From: Acanthopleura granulata
Lineage: Eukaryota > Mollusca > Polyplacophora > Chitonida > Chitonidae
Assembly (NCBI GenBank): GCA_016165875.1
Contig: JABBOT010000012.1
Location: 8,277,534 to 8,341,533, forward strand
DNA length: 64,000 nt
Direction of reading: 5' to 3'
The number at the start of each line of letters is the position of its first letter. Position 1 is the first letter of the stretch. Positions 53,101-63,930 of the stretch are shown here, in pieces. The notes beneath the pieces were generated by a model. The model made no database searches, was not told where the DNA came from, and was given only the letters and a program-made list of their open reading frames with translations. The position numbers and the translations under genes were made by a program.

Positions 53101-54642
53101 GCAAGTATTTAAGGCCTATCTACATGCATAACATATATGCAAGAAGAAAGGACGACAGAATGATTAGCTATAGCTTGTAACATCCCTTCGGCAATATTGC
53201 ATGCAGCCATGAATCATGCGATCATGGCGAAAGAACCGCCATGCGTATGCACACATAAAGGCCCCTGTGCAAGTATGCGCGGTACTGGACACCAATAATT
53301 GTTACGCCGGTACACATTGTGATTCGCACAACTAAACGAAGTGGTTAGTCCTTTAATTGGTGTCAATCCTCAAGGGAGGGTGGGGCCCAGTTTTCGTAAC
53401 AAGAACCCACCCTGCAGGATACACAATGTCCTAAACCACACAGGGCCTAGAGAAACCGATTTCTGAAAGAATGCGACAAAACCTTCTGCTGCATTCCTCT
53501 ACGGCATGCGTGTTCTGTTCGTGTATATTGGCTTAACGGGAACTTCAAAGGGACTATTTTTAAGGGATTACACAGAAAAGCGGTAATAAATGTACAAATG
53601 CATGAGGTTTAATTATAGATTTGCTAACAAACTGAGATAAATTATACTGGAAGTCAAGTACGTGGTCTGTTTGTATTACGCTGATTGCATATAAGATAGC
53701 GCATGTTGTATTCCAAATTTCCTAAGTTCGGAAACTATACTGATAAATACAATTACCCATTGTTTCCAGTGTCATAAAAATTATGCAAAATTTGCAGTTG
53801 ATATGTTCTTAGTAAATTAATAGTTACCATGGTTATGCGCCTTGACGTACTTGATTTGCTTGGCTGTTATTTAACGTCATATTCAGGAGTTTAGAGTTTA
53901 TAAGATGGCGGTCATTTTCATCAGTGTGGGTTCCCGGAATGCAACCTGGGGCATAAGCCAAACGTTACTGACAATCTACACAATCCCTGTCCAGGGACGG
54001 GTTTGAATGAATCCAGCTTGTCCCAGCCATGCATTGACAGACAAGCGCCTTAACCACTTATGATAAAAAAAGCACAGTCGTTTATACATGTAGAGCCTAT
54101 ATGTGTCTCACTCACTCAATTGAAAGAAATTTTTTGAAGAAAAACTTGCAGGAAACTGTACGTACATTCCTTTTCGATGCATAATTACAGGTCAGAATGA
54201 GCATTTGCTTTCATTGTGAAAAGTTAATAAAACAATTAGTGCCGATGAACCCTTCAGATGAGAAATGTGATTTGTGGAGTAAACATATAATTGTGTTGAT
54301 GTAGGCCTACAAGCTCATCTTAATTATAAGTGTTAATAAAACGGAGAATGCCCTTACAGTATATACCCGGCAAGTCTATGGACAACGAAATTAAAATGGC
54401 TTGATTTAATTGGAAAATAAGCCAAGCGTTACATAGCGTCTGCATATAAAGCTTATGGGGCATCCATAAAAAGCGAAACTCTCCTCTGTATATGACGCAT
54501 ATATTAAACAACCCATTAAGTCTAATTCAAGCTTCAGGACAAGAGTTTAAAAAGTAAACATGGGAAATCGTTCGAGATGTCGTGAGTCTGAGTACGAAAA
54601 TAATTTTATAGGGTCAACATCCATGCATACATATGTATGCAA

Positions 54643-54673
<31 letters not shown>

Positions 54674-57600
54674 CCCCACAGCATTCCTCTGAATTCAATA
54701 TACTCCAATTCAGTTGTTTCGTCTATCAGTATTTATATATAGTTGTTGATGTAAATGAGAGAAGTATACATGGAGGGGCTATATATTCATGATGCGCGCA
54801 TGTCTATCTCGTGACATATATATAATCCTACCACCCGTATAGTCATATTGATGACAAAGTATCATCAGGATCTTCGTGACATTGTCCTCATTGTATAGAA
54901 AAACAGATATGTACTGTTACGATGAAGACCTTATCGTGACATATGCCATACAAGTACGATATATCCGGTATACATGTACAGACATTGTATAATATATACG
55001 AGGCAAAACGAGTCCATTATGCAGGTAAAAGCTATATTGCACGTGCATAATGACTCTTCTAAATCAATTTGCAACCATTGACATGATATCAGTTTGAAAA
55101 CCATGGCAACCTAGCGGAGTGCTGTACATGTAGTTTCCCCCAAGTATGGTTTCCACGAGTTAAATGTACGCGCATAAATGGAAAATCTGGGGATATATAT
55201 GGCGTAAAAGATCAAATTAATTAATGAAAGACAATGGCCTGAATATACCCGAGTATACCCGAACTCCATCCAAGGCAGCAGTTATATGTACAGTTTGTCT
55301 TTTAACGGGCTTACAAAACCTCAGTGGTGATATCAACATAAGAACGGTCTGCGCGTGTTATATATGAGATGGATTCGCCAACCCAAAAGACGAATAAAAA
55401 AAAAATATATATATAAAAGCCCAAACAGACTTTAACATTATCTTCGGAAGCAAGAGTTAGAGTTGTCGGAGCATGTTCATATTGTATTACTTTCTTATAA
55501 GTCAGAGAAATGCACTTCTTGGTTGGCCAAGGATTCTTGTATATGGGTTGAGGACTATAGCAAGGTTCCTCAATTCAACACCAACAGTTATACTGTTAAA
55601 GAGGACAGGTGACGCATTAAGAGTTTGGCGGTTGTCAGTTTGAGTGTGTGTTCATTTGTTTGTTTGAACTCGAAAAGAGTCATGATTGAATCCACCACAT
55701 TTCAATTCCATAAACTTGATATACACAGTGTGCACGGCGTTAGAACGGTTGCACCGATCAGTCCATCATAACGGTTGAGCTATATTACTGACTTCCGTAT
55801 TCGACTTTCCCGACATCAATGGCAATTGTTGACTGCTAATTCTTTCCGATTCGATTAATGAATTAGTGGTTTTGCTAATTTCACATTGGTTGATCAGTTG
55901 AACAATGATTTGGAAGCTTCCGCGTGGAATCATTGCAGTGAAGGACACCGTTGAGCACTCATCATGCTATTGAGACGATGATCTCATGAGTAATTTGACA
56001 CCTTTGAACATCTTACCTGCACAGTGGAGACTACCTGAATAGTGATTTGGAAGCTTCCGCTTGTAATCGTTGCAGAGAAGAACACAGCTGAGAAAGCTTT
56101 CATTTGAAATCATTGCAGAGAAGAACATCACCAAGGAAGACCTGACTTCAAATCATTGCATAGGAGAACATTTCGATGACGTTCCTGCTGGAAACATTGA
56201 AGTAAGAAACATCAATGAGTAAGCCGTGGCTTCAAATCATTGCACAGGAGAGCATCCCGAGGACGTTCTCGCTGGAGCCATTGAAGTGAGGAAAATCACT
56301 GAGGAAATTTTGGTTTGGATCATTGTAGAGAAGAAGCCGAGAAAGCTTCAGCACAGAAGACATCACGCAGAAAGCCCTCGCCTGGAATTATTGCAAGGAA
56401 GAACATCAATGAGGACGTGACATCACTGCCCTTGGAATCAGTGCAGAATAGAACATCATCGAGAAAGCCTCAGCACAGAATAGATCACTGGAAGCCTCTA
56501 TTTTGAATCATTTTAGGTGGAGAGCTCTCGCCTGGAATCATTGCAGAGAAGAACATCACTGAAGAAACTTTCACTTGCATGGGATCATTGCAGAAAACAT
56601 CACCGAGGAGGCCTTCGCTTCGAATCATTGCAGAGAACAATATCACTGAGGAGGCTTCGTCTTGGAATCATTCCCCAGAAGAGCGTCATTTAATCTTCTC
56701 ACTGGAATCGTTGCCGTGAAGAACGTCACTGAAGATCCTTCCCTCAGGTAGGGATAAATAGTTAGCCTATCATTTATTTATATTGCTGATGGTTTTCTAT
56801 TTTGTACGATTATAGTGAATGGCAAATGAATTATCCTTCCGCAAGATCAAGTGTAGCAATTAACTGACAGGTTGTGACTTCACTTGCTTGGTGTACATGT
56901 GCATATGCTCTCCAATTTTACAACGACATGTAGGCCTACCATTACATAAGCTGTATGTGAATATGTAGAAAAAATTCATGGTGTTTTCAGAGGCAAAATG
57001 CTAAACTTGCCCTCCTCTATCGACCTGTGTGAAGATTTATTTTTCTGAGTGTCAGTCTGTACGGTTAGGGTGTCATCTAACCAGGAGTTGCGTGTCGGAC
57101 ATGTGCTGCCCCGTCTCTAGAGACGGGAGCCTGCGGAGAGGCACATGTCATCGAGCAAACAGGCGGGATCCGAAGCGAGCCCACAACACTTACAGGGCTT
57201 CGGTGGGGACACCTCGTCACGTACACGGCTTATTATCGTCTGCCACAATGGACCGTGTCGTTAAGATGCCTTCAGGAGAGAAGGAATGCGTATAGCGGAC
57301 AGGTAAGTTTGTGTGAGCGGTCAAAGGCGTGATCTAACGGCACGGACAAACCAACTCCTTACACCAGCTCCGCTCAAGGCTTGTGGCTTTACGGCACATT
57401 ACGGAGGCCTGACCGAGGTCGGGCTGTGTCACGAAGAATCCAGTCATTGCTTAGACACGGCATTCATATTTACAATAATGTTAACTCTTTGGAGTTTTCG
57501 ATGTGTATTTTCTAGGTAAACAATGCTCCAAAGAATGAAAAAAAAAAAAAGGACAAAGGGGGATATACATGTATATGCCTACATGGTGAAATCATAACGC

Positions 57601-58880
57601 TAGAACATCTGGGTGGTCTGCAAATACGGCATGTAACAGATATATCTGTTATATACACCAGCGCGCCCCTGCGGCATGTGGCATATCTCGAGGGTAGATC
57701 ACTGCTTGAATCCCCACTACTTTAACTGCGCTTGTGTGTACCCGCGGGTGACAGGTGTTACTGTGGTACGTTAGGACATTAAGTCCAGTCATTGTAAGCA
57801 CTGATCGGCAATGGATCAGTACATACGGGTTCGACAGGACAGGTGGACTCATACGAGTGTTTTTTCTATACCTGCCAAATAAGGATGGGCTTGAATCTGA
57901 ACAAACGCCCACAATTCTGAATACCAATTGATTAGGCTACGTATCGGCGATACTGTCGTATTTGAGTTATCATAACAAGCTGAAGTGTGGAGTTTACCAT
58001 AAGAATACTAATGCATACAACCTGATGGACTTCTGAAACCCGTTATTTCTTTTTTCGCGTGTCTGGCTTGGGTTCACTGTTAAAAAGTTCTTCTTCGCCA
58101 AATACTGTTGAACCAGTATAGCACAGTACGCCAAATAATACCGATATAATTTCAAATACCACACTAACGCGAGTAATTTGCACGTGTCATATATACAGTA
58201 CTAAATTCATTTGCTAGATTCATTTCTATTACATATGTATTTACATGTACATTTCGTGGGATGCGTGCATAATGGTCCTTCAACTATATCACCCCGGCCA
58301 GCAGATATTTTAATACACATACATGTATACCATTAGCATTATATCGTATACAACTTACCTGAACAGTAAATGGGCGTAAAGGCTCTACCTGTTTCCTTAT
58401 GCTTATGATGAGCTTTTGGGCGGCTTCTTAATCTGTTTCGAATTCTCTGCTTTGATATATTTATGTACTTGATTATTTGATTGGTGTTTTACGCTGTACT
58501 CAAGGACATTTCACTTATACGACGGCGGTCATCATTACGGTGGGAGGAAGCAGGACAGAGCCCTGGAGAAACCCACGACCATCCGATGGCGGACTGGTCT
58601 GCTATTAACAAATATACATGACATATGTACTAAAATAGTAAGAAAGATAACTGAATGTTAATAAATAAAAATAAAAGCGAAATATTTAAAATGCTACAAA
58701 TTATTAATACTCACCAATCATTCGAGCTTTCCATAACGCTATGAAGACAGCGGCCGCAATGACAGCGGACAAAACCACCGGGACTATCACACTCGCGGCA
58801 ATATCTCCAGGTCCGAAACACTGGCCACGGGCCAGCCCCAACAACCCCGACAGTAGTAACAAGCGTAATATGCCCATCAT
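26847..58880 (-). CDS. Single-pass membrane protein with periaxin/AHNAK2-like PDZ domain (6 coding exons, 987 aa)
   Basis: Coding exons on the minus strand are 58880-58715, 49456-49313, 40234-40173, 37129-36983, 29635-29491 and 29146-26847. All introns are GT-AG, with phases 1, 1, 0, 0 and 1, and the sum is 2964 bases with one stop at the end. The order is: signal peptide (about 1-19), about 11 outside residues (QCFGPGDIAAS), membrane helix (31-50), basic/Cys juxtamembrane (KARMIVFCPRRKGVK), linker (56-173), PDZ (about 176-260, GLGF at 189-192), and an acidic Ser-rich tail to 987. The PDZ end YEDALTILSYASPY resembles the corresponding stretch of vertebrate periaxin and AHNAK2, which bind or organise membrane-cytoskeleton partners. 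The inferred role is a membrane-anchored scaffold. The ATG at 58880 was chosen because it starts a canonical signal peptide; only GTG lies in frame upstream. No gene name is assigned. Confidence 0.88.
29491..29635 (-). CDS. PDZ membrane gene, coding exon 5: first half of PDZ
   Basis: Acceptor ttgtttgcag, donor G|GTATTG. It encodes KPEVVSVCLQ, then FIGLGFNIQG with the GLGF carboxylate-binding loop, and HNRGPAIESGKIHAG, the usual PDZ 'GPA..G.I..GD' segment. The PDZ domain is split at the Gly-Asp of that motif. Confidence 0.93.
31440..32108. repeat. 36-bp minisatellite, about 18 copies
   Basis: Units contain 'gcacatgacacgccagagtg' then 'atatgactgcatgtca' with few changes. The unit length is a multiple of three, which keeps long frames open on both strands. 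These are not genes. Confidence 0.96.
36308..36574 (+). mobile_element. Full-length tRNA-type SINE with perfect 10-bp target-site duplication
   Basis: Flanked by tattactccc at 36298-36307 and 36575-36584. The A box is in tggctcagttggttagcg, the B box in gagttcaaatccagct, then the conserved body 'ggtttcctcccaccataatg' and the tail 'aaaacaccaatcaaataaat'. It is in the antisense orientation to the host gene. Confidence 0.95.
36983..37129 (-). CDS. PDZ membrane gene, coding exon 4: Ser-rich linker
   Basis: 147 bases, phase 0 at both ends, acceptor tatgttttcag, donor TCA|GTAAGT. It encodes SPKKGGLKGSPVSQQTSGSS to LNRMVSTTSLDDTFLHS. RMVSTTS has the form of a basophilic kinase or 14-3-3 site (RxxSxxS), which is inference. 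Confidence 0.88.
37130..40172. other. Intron 3 of the PDZ membrane gene
   Basis: About 3 kb with no recognised exon, SINE or array. Confidence 0.6.
40173..40234 (-). CDS. PDZ membrane gene, coding exon 3: Gly/Lys linker
   Basis: 62 bases, acceptor atctgttacag, donor CAG|GTAAGT. It encodes GHGGMGEGMDNGKTSKDKKV and Q. It is short, but both junction phases fit their neighbours. Confidence 0.82.
40235..49312. other. Intron 2 of the PDZ membrane gene
   Basis: About 9 kb. A somewhat GC-richer patch at 41400-41960 keeps a minus-strand frame open for 130 codons and contains a possible 60-base cassette exon (41713-41772). A C run lies at 47598-47609. Confidence 0.6.
49313..49456 (-). CDS. PDZ membrane gene, coding exon 2: juxtamembrane segment
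   Basis: Acceptor catgttgcag, donor G|GTAGGA, 144 bases, phase 1 at both ends, so it could be skipped without a frameshift. It encodes VFCPRRKGVKSPEGNG through PEMSPELAMEE. The Cys beside basic residues near the membrane could be acylated (inference). Confidence 0.88.
53860..54066 (-). mobile_element. Diverged SINE with a different tRNA-like head
   Basis: On the minus strand an A-box-like aagtggttaaggcgcttgtc is followed by a B-box-like sequence with a 3-base insertion. The body then shares 'atggcggtcattttcatc'-type and 'cgtcatattcaggag'-type blocks with the first family. Confidence 0.5.
54642..54669. repeat. (AT)n microsatellite
   Basis: About 14 AT units without interruption. Confidence 0.95.
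55910..56750. repeat. Degenerate tandem array, about 43-bp unit
   Basis: The core 'tcattgcagagaagaacatc' and variants recur about every 39-48 bases, linked by 'gaggaagccttcgcttgg'-like spacers. Units vary in length and are not multiples of three, so a repeat protein is unlikely. Confidence 0.75.
58460..58595 (-). mobile_element. 5'-truncated SINE, first family, near the exon 1 donor
   Basis: Reverse orientation: 'ttgattggtgttttacgctg', 'actcaaggacatttcactta', 'cattacggtgggaggaagca'. It ends about 120 bases downstream of the exon 1 donor. Confidence 0.82.
58715..58880 (-). CDS. PDZ membrane gene, coding exon 1: signal peptide and membrane helix
   Basis: Residues 1-55. MMGILRLLLLSGLLGLARG fits a cleaved signal peptide. 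After an 11-residue outside stretch with one Cys and a Gly-Pro-Gly, residues 31-50 form an uncharged Ala/Val/Ile-rich helix, followed by LWKAR. The donor is G|GTGAGT. Positive charges after the helix agree with a type I orientation. Confidence 0.88.
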
Positions 58881-59110
58881 CCTAACTTCAGGTGTCAACA
58901 GCACAAGGTACAATAACAACAAGGTAAATCCTCTCACACAAACGGGCTCATAATCTGTAGGGATTGTTCTTCTCTCGGCTCTGGATGTCCTGGGTTCTCT
59001 CTAGAACAACTTGATGGTTCAGAGAACAGCGTAAAGTGTCTGGATAGCCGCGCCCCCCTTAACCAGTTGTCAGTTAGCGAAGGGTTGTGAAGGCAGAACC
59101 GGTCCGCAAG
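58881..59110 (-). promoter_or_regulatory. Probable 5' UTR and promoter of the PDZ membrane gene
   Basis: The sequence before the ATG is GC-richer and includes a GC-box-like stretch (ggggggcgcggc on the minus strand, about 59050). No TATA box is evident. The transcription start cannot be fixed from sequence. Confidence 0.3.
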
Positions 59111-60205
59111 CAGTTCGGTTAAACGTATGTAGCCCCTGTCTTCATTTATCTTCCGGGCTGTTTTGAACGTCGCAATAGCTTAAAATGTATAAGCGAGTTG
59201 TTAACTTGACGTAATTGTCATCATGCAGGTTAACGGTGAAAGGCGTCTCCATATAGCGGTAGTCTGCTTATAGCATTTCCCTGTTAGATAGACGACGCTT
59301 TTCTCGTGACCGGTTTTCTCCCAGCTTAGCGCCGAGCTTATACTGTCAGCATGTGGCTCGTTGGGGAGTGAATGCTCATCCCCACTGCCGTGCCATTTTA
59401 ACTGTGGACGGTAGCTCTATTGTAACGAACAATCATTGGAATGTGACCCTCATGTTCTACCTGAGTGATCAGACCGCACCGAGGACCTGGTCCGTTACAA
59501 TTCCGTGACAGGGGGAGCAGGGTTGGCCACAATGAAGTGCTGCGAGGGAGGAAAGCGAGACTTGAGCATCGATCGTCAGATCTTTACCGTATAAACCTCC
59601 CCTCATTATCATCAAAACATATACCGCACGTTTCCCAGCACCGGACTGTTGTCGTTCTAGACACAAAATGACGTATCCGTCTGAACGACCGTATATATAC
59701 AAGCTGCCACCCTGTCAACCTGATCGACGTGGACTCGCTCTCGACTGAATGAGGCCAGTTACTTACTGATATACACCTGTACTTATGTCTATTATATACC
59801 TACTACCTGGCGAAGACATGAAAGAATTATCTGCTGAGCCGCCGGCGGGACAAAGGTGTCGCTGAGAAAATTTAGGGTCACCAACAATCGCAAGATAGCG
59901 ACCTGCGACATAGAGTGGAATGATAGCTTTAAGTTATATGTATATATACAGGTACGTCTATATCTGTCCATGCGCATCCGAATAGTGTGGAAGGCTATTT
60001 ATGACTTATACCATATTCTCTTTTGCGCCTCCAACATATTCATACACTGTAAACACTATATGTGTTACATTGAAAGATGGCATTATAGGTTATGTTATAT
60101 CGCTACAAACTATACTATCCTACATGACTATATATACGAAACAAAATACTGTTGTGGTTGTAATGGAGTGCTGTATTGCACATAGCCCATATTATTATAT
60201 TGCGC

Positions 60206-60435
60206 TAGAGGAGCGTAATGACCCAGAAGCCTTCCATCAATGCGGTCGCTGTGAATTCAAGTCCAGCTTCCTCTCCGGCCGTACGTGCGAAGGTCTACCA
60301 GTAACCTACGGATGATCACCGATTTCCGCTGGGCAATGCCCGGTTTCCTCCCACCCTAATGCTGGCCGCCGCCGTACAAGTGAAATATTCTTGAGTACGG
60401 CGTAAAACACCAATCAAATAAATAAATAAATAAAT
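60206..60435 (+). mobile_element. Nearly full-length SINE, first family
   Basis: It starts within the head (gagcgtaatgacccagaagc), has the B box gtgaattcaagtccagc, the conserved body and a clean 'aaaacaccaatcaaataaat' tail. The first bases of the head are missing or altered. Confidence 0.88.
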
Positions 60436-61369
60436 CGCAATAACATAATCTAGTGTATACCTTTACTCAGAAAACCTTATACATTATGTTAAATTTAACA
60501 CATGGCATTTTAGAGTGCAGGCCTAGACCTGGTTAATTTACGGCACGTATAGACGATCTTTGGTCCTGGTTAGGTCCTGTAAACTATTCACAGTCACGCT
60601 GACAGTTCATCAGTAAATCTGTCCATTACTAGGGTCTTGGTTTCACATGAGTATTGCTAATCTCCAGCAGGCCTAGATACATTCCACAGGCGAGCCGTTC
60701 TAGATGACACCCAGGTACCACGCGGCAAAGAAAAGCAAGCATTCCACTAGAGAACACAACCTCTTCCTACGGAGCAAGTCATATATATACTGTTCTTGGT
60801 GAAGCCCGTTAACCTTGTCGAACAAACAAGAACTTGCAATGCAGCCATAACGTGTTCTTCTTGTCGCAACGGGATTGTGAGGGGGTTCAAATCCAGCTAT
60901 AGCTATACATGTTTGGTTGAGGCTGTAAGTCAGAAAGGTGGACAGGTGCTTGCGAGATGGCGAAAGGGGGGTGGGGTGGGGGCTTAAGCCCGTTTTCTCT
61001 TCATATATACACCCTTATCGCCATCGTGTAAAAATCTTTAGTGTTATAGTATGTTAAACATCATTCCAATAAATACACGTTAAACCCATAAGGCAGACCT
61101 ATAGATGTTTTTGTGCAACGTGCTCTATAACAACAAACCAACTGGCATAACCTGAATAAATACTATCGTTGTCCCTGTGGGGCTTAATATGGAGTGCTTA
61201 TATTTATTTTATTGATCAGGCATACATGCATTCCCTATGCTGCCCTTTTTACTGCATATATATACGTCACCCTGTGGTTTCCTGCCCCACTATAGCTATC
61301 ATTTGTGAGCTATGATATTGAAACTGATATTTACCAGCAATAGTTCTTTTAAGAAGTTTTACTGTGTTT

Positions 61370-61740
61370 ATTTATTTGATTTGTATAAATTTAACGCCAT
61401 TTAGAATGATTCACATGTACATGGCTGAGGTCAAGTTTGAGTGTGGAGGAAGCCGGTTAACCTGCAGGGAATAAACCACCCAAACTTTGCCGCACATCTT
61501 GCTGATCCACCAACTAGCTTAGCAAAGTGCAAAAGCATAGCAACTCCGAATAAAGAAATGTAACGCATGGTTGACGTTCTCGATATTTCGACTAAGTTTT
61601 ACTTGTCATCTTGAGATGCCGCACATGTTCCACGGAAACCTCCTGACGTAAAACCAAAGCCCAAGCAGCAGAAGCTAGATTCGAACCTGCGACCTTAATG
61701 ACCGGGTTTCCATCTCCTGCCGTGAGAACAATTAAAGAGC
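61370..61740 (-). mobile_element. Decayed SINE remnant(s)
   Basis: Near 61690, 'aggttcgaatctagc' on the minus strand is a B-box match. The 61370-61470 part has a tail-like tttatttatttgattt and ggaggaagccgg. It may be two fragments. Confidence 0.4.
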
Positions 61741-63596
61741 TACTTTGGTGTCAAAACATCTGTGTCTTAAAAGCAAGGCGAATTGATAAAAACTGGAATA
61801 GTCGGAATTGCTTTCCTAACTTGTGAAAATAATTTAGCGTATGAAAACCGATATTGCACGTTTCGTCAGGGTATATGGAAACATAATATTTCTGTTCCTT
61901 CCACTTTGCCTGGTGTGATGTCAAACACGAACACATGACTTTATCAATCGCTGACGTGTTCCACAAATGACGCTGCCCTTTCAAACGCTCTTCAAGTCAT
62001 CCCAGCACAAATGTCTTACTCAACGTCACATCTGCCTGATTCGACGTCATACAGGGAATATCATCACGTCACATCAGGAAAATTTTACGGACACAGTCGA
62101 AGATTTTATTTTTCAAGGAATCTTCAGTTATATGGGTTAAACAGTGTTATTCATCAAAATCTTTTGAAACGTGGTGTTAGGTTTACTACGTAGAATTTCG
62201 TTCATATCATTTTAATATTTCAACGCAATTTGTATTCTGAGTTGCACTTTAACTTTTAGGCCTATGGATCAGCTAGGGTTCCAGGATATTGTTACAATGG
62301 GTTACAGGTTTATTCAAGCTTTCTATGTACAAAGACATGTCACCCGAACCTTTTAATCCATGCAGTATTTTGGGCAATGCACGAGATGCATTGACATGCA
62401 TGGCGTGGTAGTCCAGGACAGCTGGAGATAGATATATACACCTGTACAGAAAGTTGTTATATATACAGGTAAGCTGTTCCGCCTCAGACATCCCTGACTC
62501 ACCTGCCACCAGCTCACCTGTCCCAGGTTTGTGTAACACCTATACAACATACCAGACTATTCTGAATGACAGGAACGCCCCAGGCCAAGGAACAGCGTTC
62601 TATCTTGTAAATGTGGGAATTATTCCACATCCGCAGGTATGAGTGACAATGTATACCGCTGACCTGGAGAACACAGGCACCAGGGGAAAGGAGATCTGAC
62701 ATAACCCAGGCTTAATTATCAGTGCTGAGGCATGCCATTCCCATGACAAGACGATTGTTATTCACATATGTATGTAAATAAAAGAAATGTATACGCGCTC
62801 ACTACACATTAAGAGGACTAAGTTTACATGCGAAGTGTTCCACATGCATAGAACCATCGCACATGATTTAAACATGAGATAATGAATTAATGCATTCGTG
62901 GTTTTAACATGTGTGATATAGCATATCACTTATCAACCGCTATATCAAAAGAACATATGGATATAGTTACACATACACATGTATATTCAAAATCCATGTA
63001 CATCTTACATAAATGACATACTATGCACTCTCATATATGCTATTTAAGTGTTGCAGGAAGCTTTCGAATTACATATATGTTTCATTTGGGGAAAAATCCT
63101 TAATATCAATAAATGTGTTAGTGGTATCGCTAAATGAATTATTGCATCTATTTTGCACTCCACTGTTCGTGGATAATGAATTGATAATCATTACATCAAT
63201 TAACAAGCTTTTAATGGAGCATGCATACCCCGCAGTTGCTATACGGTATATATGTGTATAATTCGTAATTAAATGAGACTTAGCTGTGAGTTGATGTTTG
63301 ATTGGAATATAATCTACCCATGTTTGACTAAAGTATACCCGGTCAAAGCGATCTAACGTACGTTCGGTCGAAAACAGTAAAATACTATCAACTGTATATT
63401 TATTTATAATTACTTGGTTAGGGAAATAGCTCTGTCATTTTGAGAAAGAACACTCAAATTTTGTATACGAGTCACTAGCGCAGTAAGCCCATGCATGTAC
63501 ACGTGCCTGGGACGACACAAATACCCCCAGCAGCTATACAGAAGTGGACGGGGTTGCTACTTCATTGTCCAAAAGCTTACATACGTAGTCAAAAAT

Positions 63597-63735
63597 ATTT
63601 ATTTATTTGATTGGTGTTTTAGGCCAAACTCAAGAATATTTCACTTATCAGACAGCGCTCAGCATTACTGTGGGAGGAAGCCGTTCAAAGCTCGGGGAAA
63701 CCTACGACCATTCGCAGCCTACTGGTGCATTATTT
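63597..63735 (-). mobile_element. 5'-truncated SINE, first family
   Basis: Reverse orientation: 'tttatttgattggtgtttta', 'aactcaagaatatttcactt', 'agcattactgtgggaggaag'. Confidence 0.85.
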
Positions 63736-63769
63736 CTTTATTAATTAATTAATTAATTTATTTACTCCG

Positions 63770-63930
63770 TTCTTTAATGCTGTGCGTTTTCATTAATTTT
63801 GTACATGCCCGATGCCTGTCAGCATTATGGGCAGAGGAAACATGGGCGCTCGAGGTAAACCACTAACCTTTGGCAAGTCATGCTGACGAACTTTCCCAAG
63901 TGTGACGTATACGTGAATTGCATGATAAGT
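63770..63930 (-). mobile_element. SINE fragment, second family
   Basis: The minus strand reads acttgccaaaggttagtggt followed by 'taatgctgacaggcatcgg', parallel to the copies at 5486-5743 and 9100-9290. Confidence 0.5.

Larger units (their letters stand above)
49457..58714. other. Intron 1 of the PDZ membrane gene
   Basis: About 9.3 kb holding an (AT)n run (54642-54669), SINE copies at 53860-54066 and 58460-58595, and a degenerate array at 55910-56750. GC-richer sequence at 57050-57450 has no splice-supported exon. Confidence 0.6.

Noticed and set aside
56226..56506. Repeat-like frames in the degenerate array
   Set aside because: Units are not multiples of three and the frame changes between units.
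57029..57295. GC-richer + strand frame of 88 codons
   Set aside because: No recognised motif and no splice context. It may be part of a non-coding exon, but nothing shows it.
58881..58937. Longer N-terminus for the membrane protein starting at 58937
   Set aside because: That start is GTG, not ATG. The ATG at 58880 gives a canonical signal peptide.
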